NCBI GenBank assembly: GCA_964035575.1
Contig: OZ037923.1
Coordinates: 744,001-808,000 of the forward strand
Length of the DNA stretch: 64,000 bases
Origin: Rhynchopus sp. YZ270_cl-10
Taxonomy: Eukaryota; Euglenozoa; Diplonemea; Diplonemida; Diplonemidae
Direction of reading: 5' to 3'
Every line of letters starts with the position of its first letter. The first letter of the stretch is position 1. The notes below the pieces were generated by a model that saw nothing but the letters and a program-made list of their open reading frames with translations, made no database searches and had not been told where the DNA came from. Below, piece after piece: positions 33,906 through 42,464 of this stretch. Made by a program: the position numbers and the translations under genes.

Positions 33906-36900
33906 TTATCGCATAGCTTCAGCTGCGCTGGCTTCTACAAGTTTGTTGTCAGGGATGATGTCATTTCCCCAGCCGGAGTTCGTAATTTTGGCACGTACGA
34001 TGACGTGTTCGAGCATGTGCATAGTGTAGCGCGGGTACGTAAAAACTGGGCGACGGTCGTAGCCTATAAGTCCGGGTGCGCCAATGGACCGGAGGCCCCG
34101 TGAGGAGGAGATGGCAGATGCGGGAAATGGGTTTTGGATCCCAAGAGCTTTGCACAGGCGGTGAAGCTTGTTGAGCAATGTGCGCAAGGCAGAGGCCCGT
34201 TCTCTAATGTTAGAGGTTGGCCGGAGAACGTAGATCCTGTGGAAAATTTCCAAGTCAATGGCAAGTTCCACGCATGTCACAGGCAGGTTGGCGGTGCTCC
34301 ATTTCAGGGAGGAGGCCCATTGGAGCATTCGCTTCAGTTCGTGGCGCTTCTGCTTGCATCTCGGATCATCGTCCTTCCCAAAGAAAGGGGCGAGCTGCCG
34401 GTAGATGGCCTCCTGGTATGGGGGCGCATCGAACACTTCAAAGTCCATACGCCATGGGTGGCGTGTAGGCGCTGTGGTAGTCCGCGAGGACAGGTGATCA
34501 TCTACTGCGGTGGTGACGTCCAGCAGGTATCTCTGCGTGTCAACGACGACTTGCTTGGGCGTGTTCGTGGGAGCTATGCCATGCATAGCCAGGCAACTCG
34601 GGGTGTTCGGGCCGATCCTGTCGCGGAGAGGGCGGTGCGCTTCCTTCACGTTAGCAGATACAGTGTGCGGGCAAGTCCACAGCAGGTGCTTCGCCAGCCC
34701 GGAGGTTGGTGTGAGGCATAAGGGGCACTGATTCACTTCGAGGTGTATGCCACCTCTCTTTGTTGACTCGTATAGGCACAGCACCGTAGGATGCGCGTAG
34801 AGTATCCCATCGCAGATGATACGGCGGAGGCGGTAAGCTAGCAGGGGGTGGGACCACTGCAATTGGTCGTGCAGGTACGTGGTGTCGGCGAGGTTGACGC
34901 CGTGTTGAGCGCCATCGTAAGTCGGTCTGTCCAAGGCAAGATCTGTGAACTTCTGTCGTCGGACGATTTCGCGAATGGCGTGGTGTCGTTCACCTGGCGC
35001 GAGAAGACCTAGGGCGTGTGTCTTCTCTTCTTCCACGGGGGCGCTTGACAGCTCCGTGACGGTTGTTAGGTCGTCACACCATCTCACGCCTGTCAGTATG
35101 CTAGTGGAGGTCATGTTGCCGACCGGCCCGTGGGGGCGGAAGTCCCAACCTCCTCCTGCGTTGTACCTCTTGTGTATCGACAGGCATCGTTCTCTCAGTG
35201 TTGCATCAAATGCTATGTGGTCAAGCACAACGTTCATGGACCGGTTGCATACGATGGCGGCCGGGTCAGTGCGATGGCTCTTCAACAGTACCGTGCGTAT
35301 TGCGAGGCCTGCGCGCGTACCATAGTCACTGCCCCAGAGGCAGGTGTTGACGGCGGTGGAGAGTTCCTTCAAGCTAGACTGCGAGGGCAGGGCGTACGGG
35401 ACCTCATACAGCGCACCCGGGAGGATGCATTCTGACACAATTCTATACTTGTGGTAGAACGCCAGCGGCATACATCGTAGGCGTTGTAGGGCTGCGATGG
35501 CCTTGCGGACTCGATCAGGGGAGGAGCGTCGAGAGTGCTTCGAGCAGTAGAGGTAGACCCCTAGGATCTTGACCTTCACCAGTGTTTTGTATCTGTGTCC
35601 TGTGTTCGAGGCAAGAGTGCTGGTAAAGTTCTCACGTGATCCAAATGCTACGGTTTTGGTGTCGTTAAGTTTCATGCCGGTGATGGCACAGAACCTCTCC
35701 ACAATGCGCAGGCATGGCTCTAAGCTGTTCATCGACTTCCGTGACAGTAGGGTGATGTCGTCAGCGTACGCTCGTGAGCAGGAGTTCTTGCAGCTGTCCA
35801 GGTCCTTCAGCAGCACCGCGACCAGCGCATTAATCATTACGACGCTGATGGGGCACCCTTGGAGGATGCCGTTCGTCACTCTAAACGAGGTACCTACGCC
35901 AAGTGGAAGCTGGAACCTACGTTGCAGTTGCTCGTACATGGTGCGGAGCGGCTGCAGAATGCGGGGGTGTAGCCCAAGTCGTGCTGCGAGCTCGAGGGTA
36001 AGCTTCTGGGGGACACGGTCAAAGCATTTAGCAAAGTCAAGTGCCAGACCGTACAGCGGTTCTCCTCCAGACAGTGCGTCTTCCAGCTGTGTGCAGATGT
36101 CAAACAGAACGTTGTGGGCCCCGTGGCGAGGGCGGAAGCCGTGCTGGTCCTTATGTATCCAGGTTTCTTGCCACTTCTGGATGTTCCGAACGCGTGCAGA
36201 AGCCCATAGCCTATACACACTGCTCGTCACGGTGATCGGGCGGTGGTCCAGTGGGCCCTTTCCCTCTCCCTTGGGAGTGAGCGTCACAAGCGCAGTGAGC
36301 AACGCTTCAGGCCACGTGCCGGATTCTTCGATCTCGTTGAACGTTGTGGCAAATGCGTTCAGCAGGACCATCGGAAGGCGTTTCAGCTCACCCATACGCC
36401 ACCCATCGACACCACATGCGCCAGACTTCTTCTTACTCTGCAGAACGCGGTCCAGGTCTTCCCCAGTGAGAGGGAGCAGATCCATGTTGTGCTTCGTCAC
36501 ATGCTTCCCAAACACAGCGTCGAAATCAGCATATTCCGGCTCGGCACACTCGCGGTAGAGCTGGAACACAGATTTCCACTCTTCCTGGAGGATGGCATCC
36601 ATCTCTTGCGCGTTGGCCGTCAGGGTTCCGTCTCTTCTAGCCACAGCCAGCAGCTCGTCGGGTAGGGAGCCCCTGCAGAAGGCCGTGAGCTTTTTTCGGT
36701 CCACGTCAAAGTTGTGTACCGCCTTCAGCTTCTGTTGCTTTTCCCTGTAGGTCCTGGTGTCCCTACCCAGGTCACTCGCCAGAGACGCAGAGGTAGTGTG
36801 GAGGTCCTCTGCTAGCGTCAGCTGCTCTGCTATGCCCAGGGGAAGGTCGTCCACAGATAGGTCACGCACACGCAGCTCCTTGCATTTTCGGAGTGTCGAT

Positions 36901-38258
36901 TCCCACAGGCGGCGAGTCTTGTGCTCCAGCACGGTGAACCCCCCATTCACCAATCTTTTAAGTTGAATCTCGAGCTCGAGAGACATGTTAGCCAGGCGGG
37001 CCAACTCCACCTGTCGAGGGGGGGCAGCACCAGTCGAGTACTTCGTGGTCGGAGCTGCGATCGATTTCTGCACCGGCTGCCTCACCTCACCACGGCCACG
37101 GTGGCCACGATTCGTGGGGATGCCGTCGTCATTCGCACACAAAAGAAGATACTCCTCACTGGCCTGCGACACCGCATTCCACATGTCATGTACGTCCAGA
37201 CGTGTTTCAGCTTCGTGGAAGCCCTTCGCAGCCAGGAGAGCGGCGCATTGTGCTGATCTCTGCACACTCAGGTCAGGCTTCACCATCGACAGATCCTTCG
37301 GTACAACAAATCGGTAGACTAGTTGTGCGAATGCTGCAAGGGAGAGTTCCACAGTGACAGCGCTGTGCTGCGGTACTCCCACGTGGTGCGTCGTACACCT
37401 AGACAAGGCGGCGGCCGCCACCTCATTCAGCAATACGTGGTCAATCCGCGTACCATCTGAGTCGCGTCGCATAAAGGTTGGAGGAGGAGGGACACATCCA
37501 AGCCTTTGGGCCTGCACCACAGCAGCATCAGTCCACCCAGACTTCACCGCTTCCCGCAAGATGTACGACGTAGAGGCAGAGGTGTTCAGGTCACCGCACA
37601 CAACCACCGGCACGTCCTTCCCTAGAGCATTAGGCATGGTGTTGAGGACGCAGTGCAGAAGTTTCTCGCGATCCTTCTTCCTCCCTCCTTCAGAGCCTGA
37701 ATGGGCGTACACGTTGAAGATGTATAGGAAGACACCACCCGCCCCCAGGGCCAAGCGCGTGAGCTGAATCCTGTCTTGGAACAAGTTGATGTCGGTCAAC
37801 GTGTTGTCATGGAATGCGCTCGTGGGTCTGCGCACTAGTGTGGCTACACCGCCCCTCTCCGCAATGGTGGGGTGACGTATACCTGCAAGCATGTATCCAG
37901 GCTGCGGTCTGCCCCAAAGTGGCTTCCAGACAGGCGGGAGGTCGGCTTCCATCCTGCGGGCACCTTCTTCCGTCAGCTTCACTTCCTGCAGGCAGAGCAC
38001 TGTGCTGTTCAACGCAAGCGTGCAGGCAGCGTGGTTGGCGTAGGAGGTGACGTTGCAGGTGGTGACTGTGATGCAACCTTCGCTCGTAGGGGGAACGGCA
38101 GACACGGGTGGTCCTGTGCTGGCGGCAGCAGTGCGCTGTTTCTTCGCTGCTGGTGGGCCGGCTGTGCGGATGTTGTGCTGCGTGCCGGTCTTGCTTGAGG
38201 CTTTCTTGGGTCCAGGATGCGGGTGGATGTCTCCGTCGGAGAGGAGACATTGTTGCAT
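33906..38258 (-). CDS. LINE ORF2: endonuclease and reverse transcriptase
   Basis: 1450 aa from the ATG at 38258. The N terminus has a 2A-like DGDIHPHPGP (residues about 9-18). An AP-type endonuclease follows (CLQEVKL, VVCGDLNTS, RIDHVLL); the last motif reads PQHSAV instead of SDHxx. The reverse transcriptase lies in the middle (TLTPKGEG, HGFRPRHGA, ALDFAKCFDRV, ILQGCPIS and the catalytic AYADDITLL). A C-terminal CPLC...H...C knuckle (C-x2-C-x9-H-x4-C) is present. No RNase H signature was noticed. Translation start is uncertain: the frame is open upstream, without a stop, to the ORF1 terminator. Confidence 0.9.
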   Translation of the reverse strand: MQQCLLSDGDIHPHPGPKKASSKTGTQHNIRTAGPPAAKKQRTAAASTGPPVSAVPPTSEGCITVTTCNVTSYANHAACTLALNSTVLCLQEVKLTEEGARRMEADLPPVWKPLWGRPQPGYMLAGIRHPTIAERGGVATLVRRPTSAFHDNTLTDINLFQDRIQLTRLALGAGGVFLYIFNVYAHSGSEGGRKKDREKLLHCVLNTMPNALGKDVPVVVCGDLNTSASTSYILREAVKSGWTDAAVVQAQRLGCVPPPPTFMRRDSDGTRIDHVLLNEVAAAALSRCTTHHVGVPQHSAVTVELSLAAFAQLVYRFVVPKDLSMVKPDLSVQRSAQCAALLAAKGFHEAETRLDVHDMWNAVSQASEEYLLLCANDDGIPTNRGHRGRGEVRQPVQKSIAAPTTKYSTGAAPPRQVELARLANMSLELEIQLKRLVNGGFTVLEHKTRRLWESTLRKCKELRVRDLSVDDLPLGIAEQLTLAEDLHTTSASLASDLGRDTRTYREKQQKLKAVHNFDVDRKKLTAFCRGSLPDELLAVARRDGTLTANAQEMDAILQEEWKSVFQLYRECAEPEYADFDAVFGKHVTKHNMDLLPLTGEDLDRVLQSKKKSGACGVDGWRMGELKRLPMVLLNAFATTFNEIEESGTWPEALLTALVTLTPKGEGKGPLDHRPITVTSSVYRLWASARVRNIQKWQETWIHKDQHGFRPRHGAHNVLFDICTQLEDALSGGEPLYGLALDFAKCFDRVPQKLTLELAARLGLHPRILQPLRTMYEQLQRRFQLPLGVGTSFRVTNGILQGCPISVVMINALVAVLLKDLDSCKNSCSRAYADDITLLSRKSMNSLEPCLRIVERFCAITGMKLNDTKTVAFGSRENFTSTLASNTGHRYKTLVKVKILGVYLYCSKHSRRSSPDRVRKAIAALQRLRCMPLAFYHKYRIVSECILPGALYEVPYALPSQSSLKELSTAVNTCLWGSDYGTRAGLAIRTVLLKSHRTDPAAIVCNRSMNVVLDHIAFDATLRERCLSIHKRYNAGGGWDFRPHGPVGNMTSTSILTGVRWCDDLTTVTELSSAPVEEEKTHALGLLAPGERHHAIREIVRRQKFTDLALDRPTYDGAQHGVNLADTTYLHDQLQWSHPLLAYRLRRIICDGILYAHPTVLCLYESTKRGGIHLEVNQCPLCLTPTSGLAKHLLWTCPHTVSANVKEAHRPLRDRIGPNTPSCLAMHGIAPTNTPKQVVVDTQRYLLDVTTAVDDHLSSRTTTAPTRHPWRMDFEVFDAPPYQEAIYRQLAPFFGKDDDPRCKQKRHELKRMLQWASSLKWSTANLPVTCVELAIDLEIFHRIYVLRPTSNIRERASALRTLLNKLHRLCKALGIQNPFPASAISSSRGLRSIGAPGLIGYDRRPVFTYPRYTMHMLEHVIVRAKITNSGWGNDIIPDNKLVEASAAEAMR

Positions 38259-38294
38259 GGTGGTAGTCACATGCTTAACGAGCTTGGGGTCAAG

Positions 38295-40181
38295 TCACTG
38301 GCTGTTGCCGAAGCACGTGGCACAGATGAGCGCGTCGCAACCCGGGCACTTGTTGGCGCCGTGGTTGTGCTTAATTTTAGTCGCACAACATGCGCAGGCG
38401 GCGTCCTTTGTCTGCACCACCACTGTGTGCGATTGGTTCCACGCATGCACATGCACCTCCTCCTTATCACCCTCCTCAGATTCGGCATCAGGCAATTCCA
38501 CATCCTCAGCCATCTCCTCTCTGGCCGGGGACCTGGAGAACATGTCTATCGCCCTCTTGAAGAGGGAGCGGTCGTCGGCTGTTGCAGGTGTCGGTGCAGG
38601 CGCAGGCTGACCAGTCGCAGTACGCTTCACACCCCTGCTCGCATTGCTGGGGTCAGGGCTCAGCGCCGGGAAGTCCTCCATCGAGAGGGTCACCTTCTGC
38701 CGCTTCACTGCACCAACGTAGGTCTTGCCCTTGCTCTTCTTGTGGCGCAAGGCGTCCGTGGTGCACTCAGTGATATGGAGAGAGGACCTGTTACTCCTGC
38801 ATAAGATCGGCCACTGGGGGGCAGACGCGCTCTCGACAATGAGGACCAGGGACCCCTTCGTGCGGTACGACTTGCGGGAGACACACTGCCACGACGACTG
38901 CAGCGAGCGCATCACATCATCCGCCTCTTCTGTGGGAGAGGCACCACGCACTTCGTACAGCAACCCCGAGGTGTCGCGGGGCTCGCACGCCAAGTTGCCT
39001 GCTGCCGTCCGGTACCTCTCCAGGTCGTCACCGCTGCCCATGCGCAAACCATACCGCTTGGCGGCCGAAACTACACCGTCGCTCTTCACCACCTCGTGCA
39101 CCCGCAGGGCCTCCTTCAACGTCGCCTCGGTCTTGAGCCAGAGGATGGGCTCCTGGTATCCCCCTTTCACAAAGGAGATGGTCCGCCAGAACACCCCGTA
39201 CCTCCCACTACTGCGCAGTAGCTCCATCTTCTTCGCCACCGGCACGCGTACCGACGCCTCGGTCCTGTCACTGTAGGTTGTGACGTGGAAGACCCTGTTG
39301 TGTTGGGTCTTCACATCCAGCTGCAGTGTCGCTCTCTTCACCAGCTCAGCCATAGCTGGGGCGGCCGTCTTCAGGTCGTTCAGCAGCTTCTGCGTAACGG
39401 CGCTCAGGGCCGACTTCCGTACCACAGCCTGGATGACTGTGGTGGAGTCCTGTACCTCCACGGTGGCGAACTTCACCTTCGGCTTCACCTCGTCGGTGTA
39501 CCACGTGTACACATCGCGGCACACCGTCACGCCGCCTTTGCTGAAGAGCATCGGCAGCTTCTGCTCCTGCTCCGGGTTCGATGACAGTGGGCGGAATGAT
39601 ACCAGCCCAAATCCGCTGTTTTTGGCGAGCACTGATAGTCCCCTCAGACGCTCAACCCATTCGTGCCGCCCGGCGTCGGAGGTGTCCTTCGGGATGAGGA
39701 GCACGCCACTCGCAGGTGGAGTAGGGTCTTCGAAGTCCTGCGCCGTCCTCACCGGGATGTCCCAGTCCTCTTGGCGTAGGAGGAGCGACTGCGTAGGAGC
39801 GTCCGCCGGTCTTTGCGCGTTGGTGGCATGGGGCGTGCCCTTCTTCGGCCCCTTCACGGTCTGCCAGCCGTTCTTCTTCTTCTTCTCCTTCTGTTGCATT
39901 TTCGCTTTGGGCGGTAAGGTAGGTGCGGCGGCCTCGTCCATGCCCTTGTCGTTGTCGTCGTCGTTGTTGTTGTTGCTGGTGCTGTTCGTTGTAGGGGGCG
40001 GGGTTGGCGCCGGCTCCAACCTTGGCCGTTTGGCGGGGGCGGGGCCTGCGTCCTCGTCGTCAAAGGCGAGATCGAGGAGTAAACCCAAGATCTCGAGGAG
40101 CCTCTGGCGCACGAGAGGGGATTTTGCCTTAGCCTTAAGGGCTTTGGCCTTCTTCAGCAGCTCCTCGAAGCTTGAAGACAT
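38295..40181 (-). CDS. LINE ORF1: Cys-rich nucleic-acid-binding protein
   Basis: 628 aa, ATG at 40181. A helical, Lys-rich N terminus and an acidic/Asn-rich linker lead to a central region of about 330 residues of unrecognised fold. The C-terminal Cys/His cluster (CACC ... HNH ... CPGC ... CATC, about 595-625) resembles a B-box or RING-like zinc-binding module. Position before ORF2 and the zinc cluster suggest the RNA-binding ORF1 role. It ends in TGA, after which the same frame continues into ORF2. Confidence 0.8.
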   Translation of the reverse strand: MSSSFEELLKKAKALKAKAKSPLVRQRLLEILGLLLDLAFDDEDAGPAPAKRPRLEPAPTPPPTTNSTSNNNNDDDNDKGMDEAAAPTLPPKAKMQQKEKKKKNGWQTVKGPKKGTPHATNAQRPADAPTQSLLLRQEDWDIPVRTAQDFEDPTPPASGVLLIPKDTSDAGRHEWVERLRGLSVLAKNSGFGLVSFRPLSSNPEQEQKLPMLFSKGGVTVCRDVYTWYTDEVKPKVKFATVEVQDSTTVIQAVVRKSALSAVTQKLLNDLKTAAPAMAELVKRATLQLDVKTQHNRVFHVTTYSDRTEASVRVPVAKKMELLRSSGRYGVFWRTISFVKGGYQEPILWLKTEATLKEALRVHEVVKSDGVVSAAKRYGLRMGSGDDLERYRTAAGNLACEPRDTSGLLYEVRGASPTEEADDVMRSLQSSWQCVSRKSYRTKGSLVLIVESASAPQWPILCRSNRSSLHITECTTDALRHKKSKGKTYVGAVKRQKVTLSMEDFPALSPDPSNASRGVKRTATGQPAPAPTPATADDRSLFKRAIDMFSRSPAREEMAEDVELPDAESEEGDKEEVHVHAWNQSHTVVVQTKDAACACCATKIKHNHGANKCPGCDALICATCFGNSQ

Positions 40182-40380
40182 TTTGTGATGCCGATATGTG
40201 TCGGGGGGGAAGAACTCCTAGTGACCCTTCACAAGCCGCACCACGTAGGGGGGGGTTGACAAACACCAAGGCGGCAGGGGGCGGGGGGAGGGGAAACCAA
40301 GGTGCCAGGGGTGGGGCGGGGGAGGGGGGGCAGGGGGAGTGATTGTCAGAGGGGGTTACGTAGCGAGACCAATGAAGTAC

Positions 40381-40805
40381 AGAAAAAAGAGGAATGTGTG
40401 GAACAAAATCAGAGGTCAGGACAAATGAAAGTCTTGTCGTCACAAAAAATGAATTTTCCGACTGAGAGATCAGGTATTGAAGACAGTGTGAGTTTTTCAT
40501 CATCTGCATTCCAACAAAGAGCTGAGTGAAAAAAAGGGTGCAGAGAACAGAAACGAACAGGCAAGACAACACGAAAGCAGTCAGAGAGCCAATAGATATA
40601 ACAGTATCGACATTGGGAAAAAGGTCCTCGCGTACAGGTCTGTGAAGAGTTACTTTTATCATCATGTGTGATGTTGTGTGTCGCTCGCTTTGGTTCTGTT
40701 CTTCAGTCGTAAATCCCGATAAAAGGTAGCTTCATATCGTAAGATCAGGTCTTGAAACACATAAATAAAATCATCATCAGCACATGCTCAGAACATGTGT
40801 ACATA
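40381..40805. repeat. R repeat, locus 4, right part
   Basis: Resumes at AAAAAGAGGAATGTGTGG, completing the 300-bp module (end about 40663), then the 160-bp module to CTCAGAACATG. Confidence 0.9.
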
Positions 40806-41198
40806 CAGCTGTGAACTCCATCATCTGTGCGCTTCAACGGGGAAAAAACGGGGAAAAAATCTTTCCCCGTTGTCCAGCCAAAATCTGGTGGCGGGGACGA
40901 CATTTAGAAAAAGGCCTGTTTTTATTTCAACATCATTTTTGCTGATGTTCGCTTCGTTGGCAAACCCCCAGAGAGGGGGACAACAAAATATATGCAGTTT
41001 ACCCTGTGCAATAACACAGAGAGAGAAACCCGAACCACAGATTTTTTTTTCCCAGTCATGCTTCATACATCTTGTGGTATCGGAGAAAAGGGAAGTTGTC
41101 TGTGCACTGCTGCACCAAAAAACAAAACAAAAAATGGGCAACTAAAAAGCAAAAAAGGGAAAATAATGCGCCTCACTGCGTCAAAAGTGAAAAATAAA

Positions 41199-41240
41199 CT
41201 TGAGCTGAAATACAACAGCCCTCTCGTGACAGTGTACCTG
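41199..41240 (-). repeat. Class C repeat
   Basis: TTGAGCTGAAATACAACAG, then CCCTCTCGTGACAGTGTACC. Confidence 0.6.
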
Positions 41241-41341
41241 AAATAAAACAGATCACCATCACATAGGAGACCATCAACTCGATTCATCGGACCCAAGCGG
41301 GTGGACCAGTTTTCACTTTTGCCGATATTTGGGGAAAAAAG

Positions 41342-41445
41342 CTGGCTTGAAATACAAAAGCCCTCATGAACAGTGTACCTTTGGTACGTGACATGTGAAC
41401 TGGGTGGACCGCCAGCCATGCAGTCCTACATCCATTTCGAATATT
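41342..41445 (-). repeat. Class C repeat, extended copy
   Basis: CTTGAAATACAAAAG, then CCCTCATGAACAGTGTACC, plus flanking homology with 21721-21820 through CATGCAGTCC...CATCCATTTCG. Confidence 0.65.
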
Positions 41446-41532
41446 AAAAAAAATGAGCCAGGATGATCCTAGGAACCTAAAGTGGACGCAGTGACTGAGG
41501 GAATAACCGTGTGAATAAAAAAAGAAAAGAAA

Positions 41533-41570
41533 AGTTTGTAAGAACCTAAGCTTCTGTGCTCACTCACCAT
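41533..41570 (-). repeat. Class A stem-loop repeat, variant
   Basis: GTTTGTAAGAACC, TAAGC, TTCTGTGCT, then TCACTCACC; a nearly identical copy is at 42125-42170, both followed by AAAAGCTGAGAAACCC-like sequence. Confidence 0.5.
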
Positions 41571-41668
41571 AAAGCTGAGAAACCCAACATCACAGCACAC
41601 TGTCGCATCTGTGGTGTCGAGTGAACAAAACAAAAGCAAAACTTAAAAGAGACAAAAGCAAAAGCTTG

Positions 41669-41728
41669 TTTCATATACTAACTATTCTACTGAATAGATG
41701 GTATAATAGGGTGCACTAAATGTACCCA
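41669..41728 (-). repeat. Class G repeat (empty site of the TA MITE)
   Basis: TTTCATATACTAACTATTC ... GAATAG ... GTATAATAGGGTG, with a CTATTC / GAATAG hairpin. The copy at 31262-31582 is the same sequence interrupted by the MITE. Confidence 0.75.
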
Positions 41729-42124
41729 AACTTTTTTTTTTACTTTATGTGGATTGTTTGTTTCTGCTAGTGACGTGACTCGTTTTTTTATGTTTTTTTT
41801 TGGAAAAGAAAGTTTCATGTACCCATTAATAAAAGTCCGTGAGGTTACAGCCAGTAAAATTTACCTCTTAAAAATAGCATTATCCTCGTTGGTACGGATT
41901 ATATGGGCTGACAGTAAAAAGGAGATGGATACAGCCAGTACATTTTACCTCTCCATTAAATGTAGCATTATCCATATAAATACAGATTCTGGGCAAAAGC
42001 AAAAAACAAAAACAAACAACAACAAAAAAAGGAACCACGAGAATGGTGTGGCTGAAGCGGGGTGATTCGCACTTATTACGCACTTTATGCACCGCCTTTC
42101 AGCCACACTGTATAAAAAAAGAAA

Positions 42125-42170
42125 AGTTTGTAAGAACCTAAGCGTCTGTGCTCAGTCACCAAAAAGCTGA
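42125..42170 (-). repeat. Class A stem-loop repeat, variant
   Basis: TAAGAACC, TAAGC, GTCTGTGCT, CAGTCACC; partner of 41533-41570. Confidence 0.5.
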
Positions 42171-42464
42171 GAAACCCAACATCACAGGACACTATCGCAT
42201 TCATCGCATCTTGCGGTGTCGGGCGAACAAAACAAGAACAAACACAAAAAAGAAGTTGAAAGTGCAAACGCAACAAAAACAAAACTTGAAACATGCCAGT
42301 GCCTCTCATGCACCTCTGAACACATCTGAATGACTGTGCCGCTCGTTAAGCCTCGCTGGCGTGCTCCACTAACAGTCGCAGTAAAAAGAGAAAAGTTTAA
42401 AAAGCATAAAGATGTATCTGGGATAAATGGACAAGAGTGTGAGTTCATTTCTGCACGTGAACAC

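Larger units (their letters stand above)
33851..40380 (-). mobile_element. Full-length two-ORF LINE (non-LTR retrotransposon)
   Basis: About 6.5 kb. Bounded by the two halves of an R repeat, so the limits are clear to within the A-run (AAAAAAGAAG at the left, AAAAAAGAGG at the right, probably the target duplication). In element sense: about 200 bp of C-rich 5' UTR (40380-40182), ORF1 (40181-38295), ORF2 (38258-33906), about 55 bp of 3' UTR with a class A stem-loop, and a TTTTCTTC tail. Both ORFs are intact, suggesting recent activity. Confidence 0.92.
40806..42464. other. 3'-flanking region of helicase copy 1
   Basis: Much of 40810-41330 and 42280-42464 is homologous to 46205-46690 and 46850-47025 downstream of copy 2, so it belongs to the duplicated unit. 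It contains class A, C and D repeats, the MITE-free class G site at 41669-41728, and a diverged direct duplication at 41845-41900 / 41929-41990 (ACAGCCAGTA ... TACCTC ... TAGCATTATCC). No gene seen. Confidence 0.6.
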
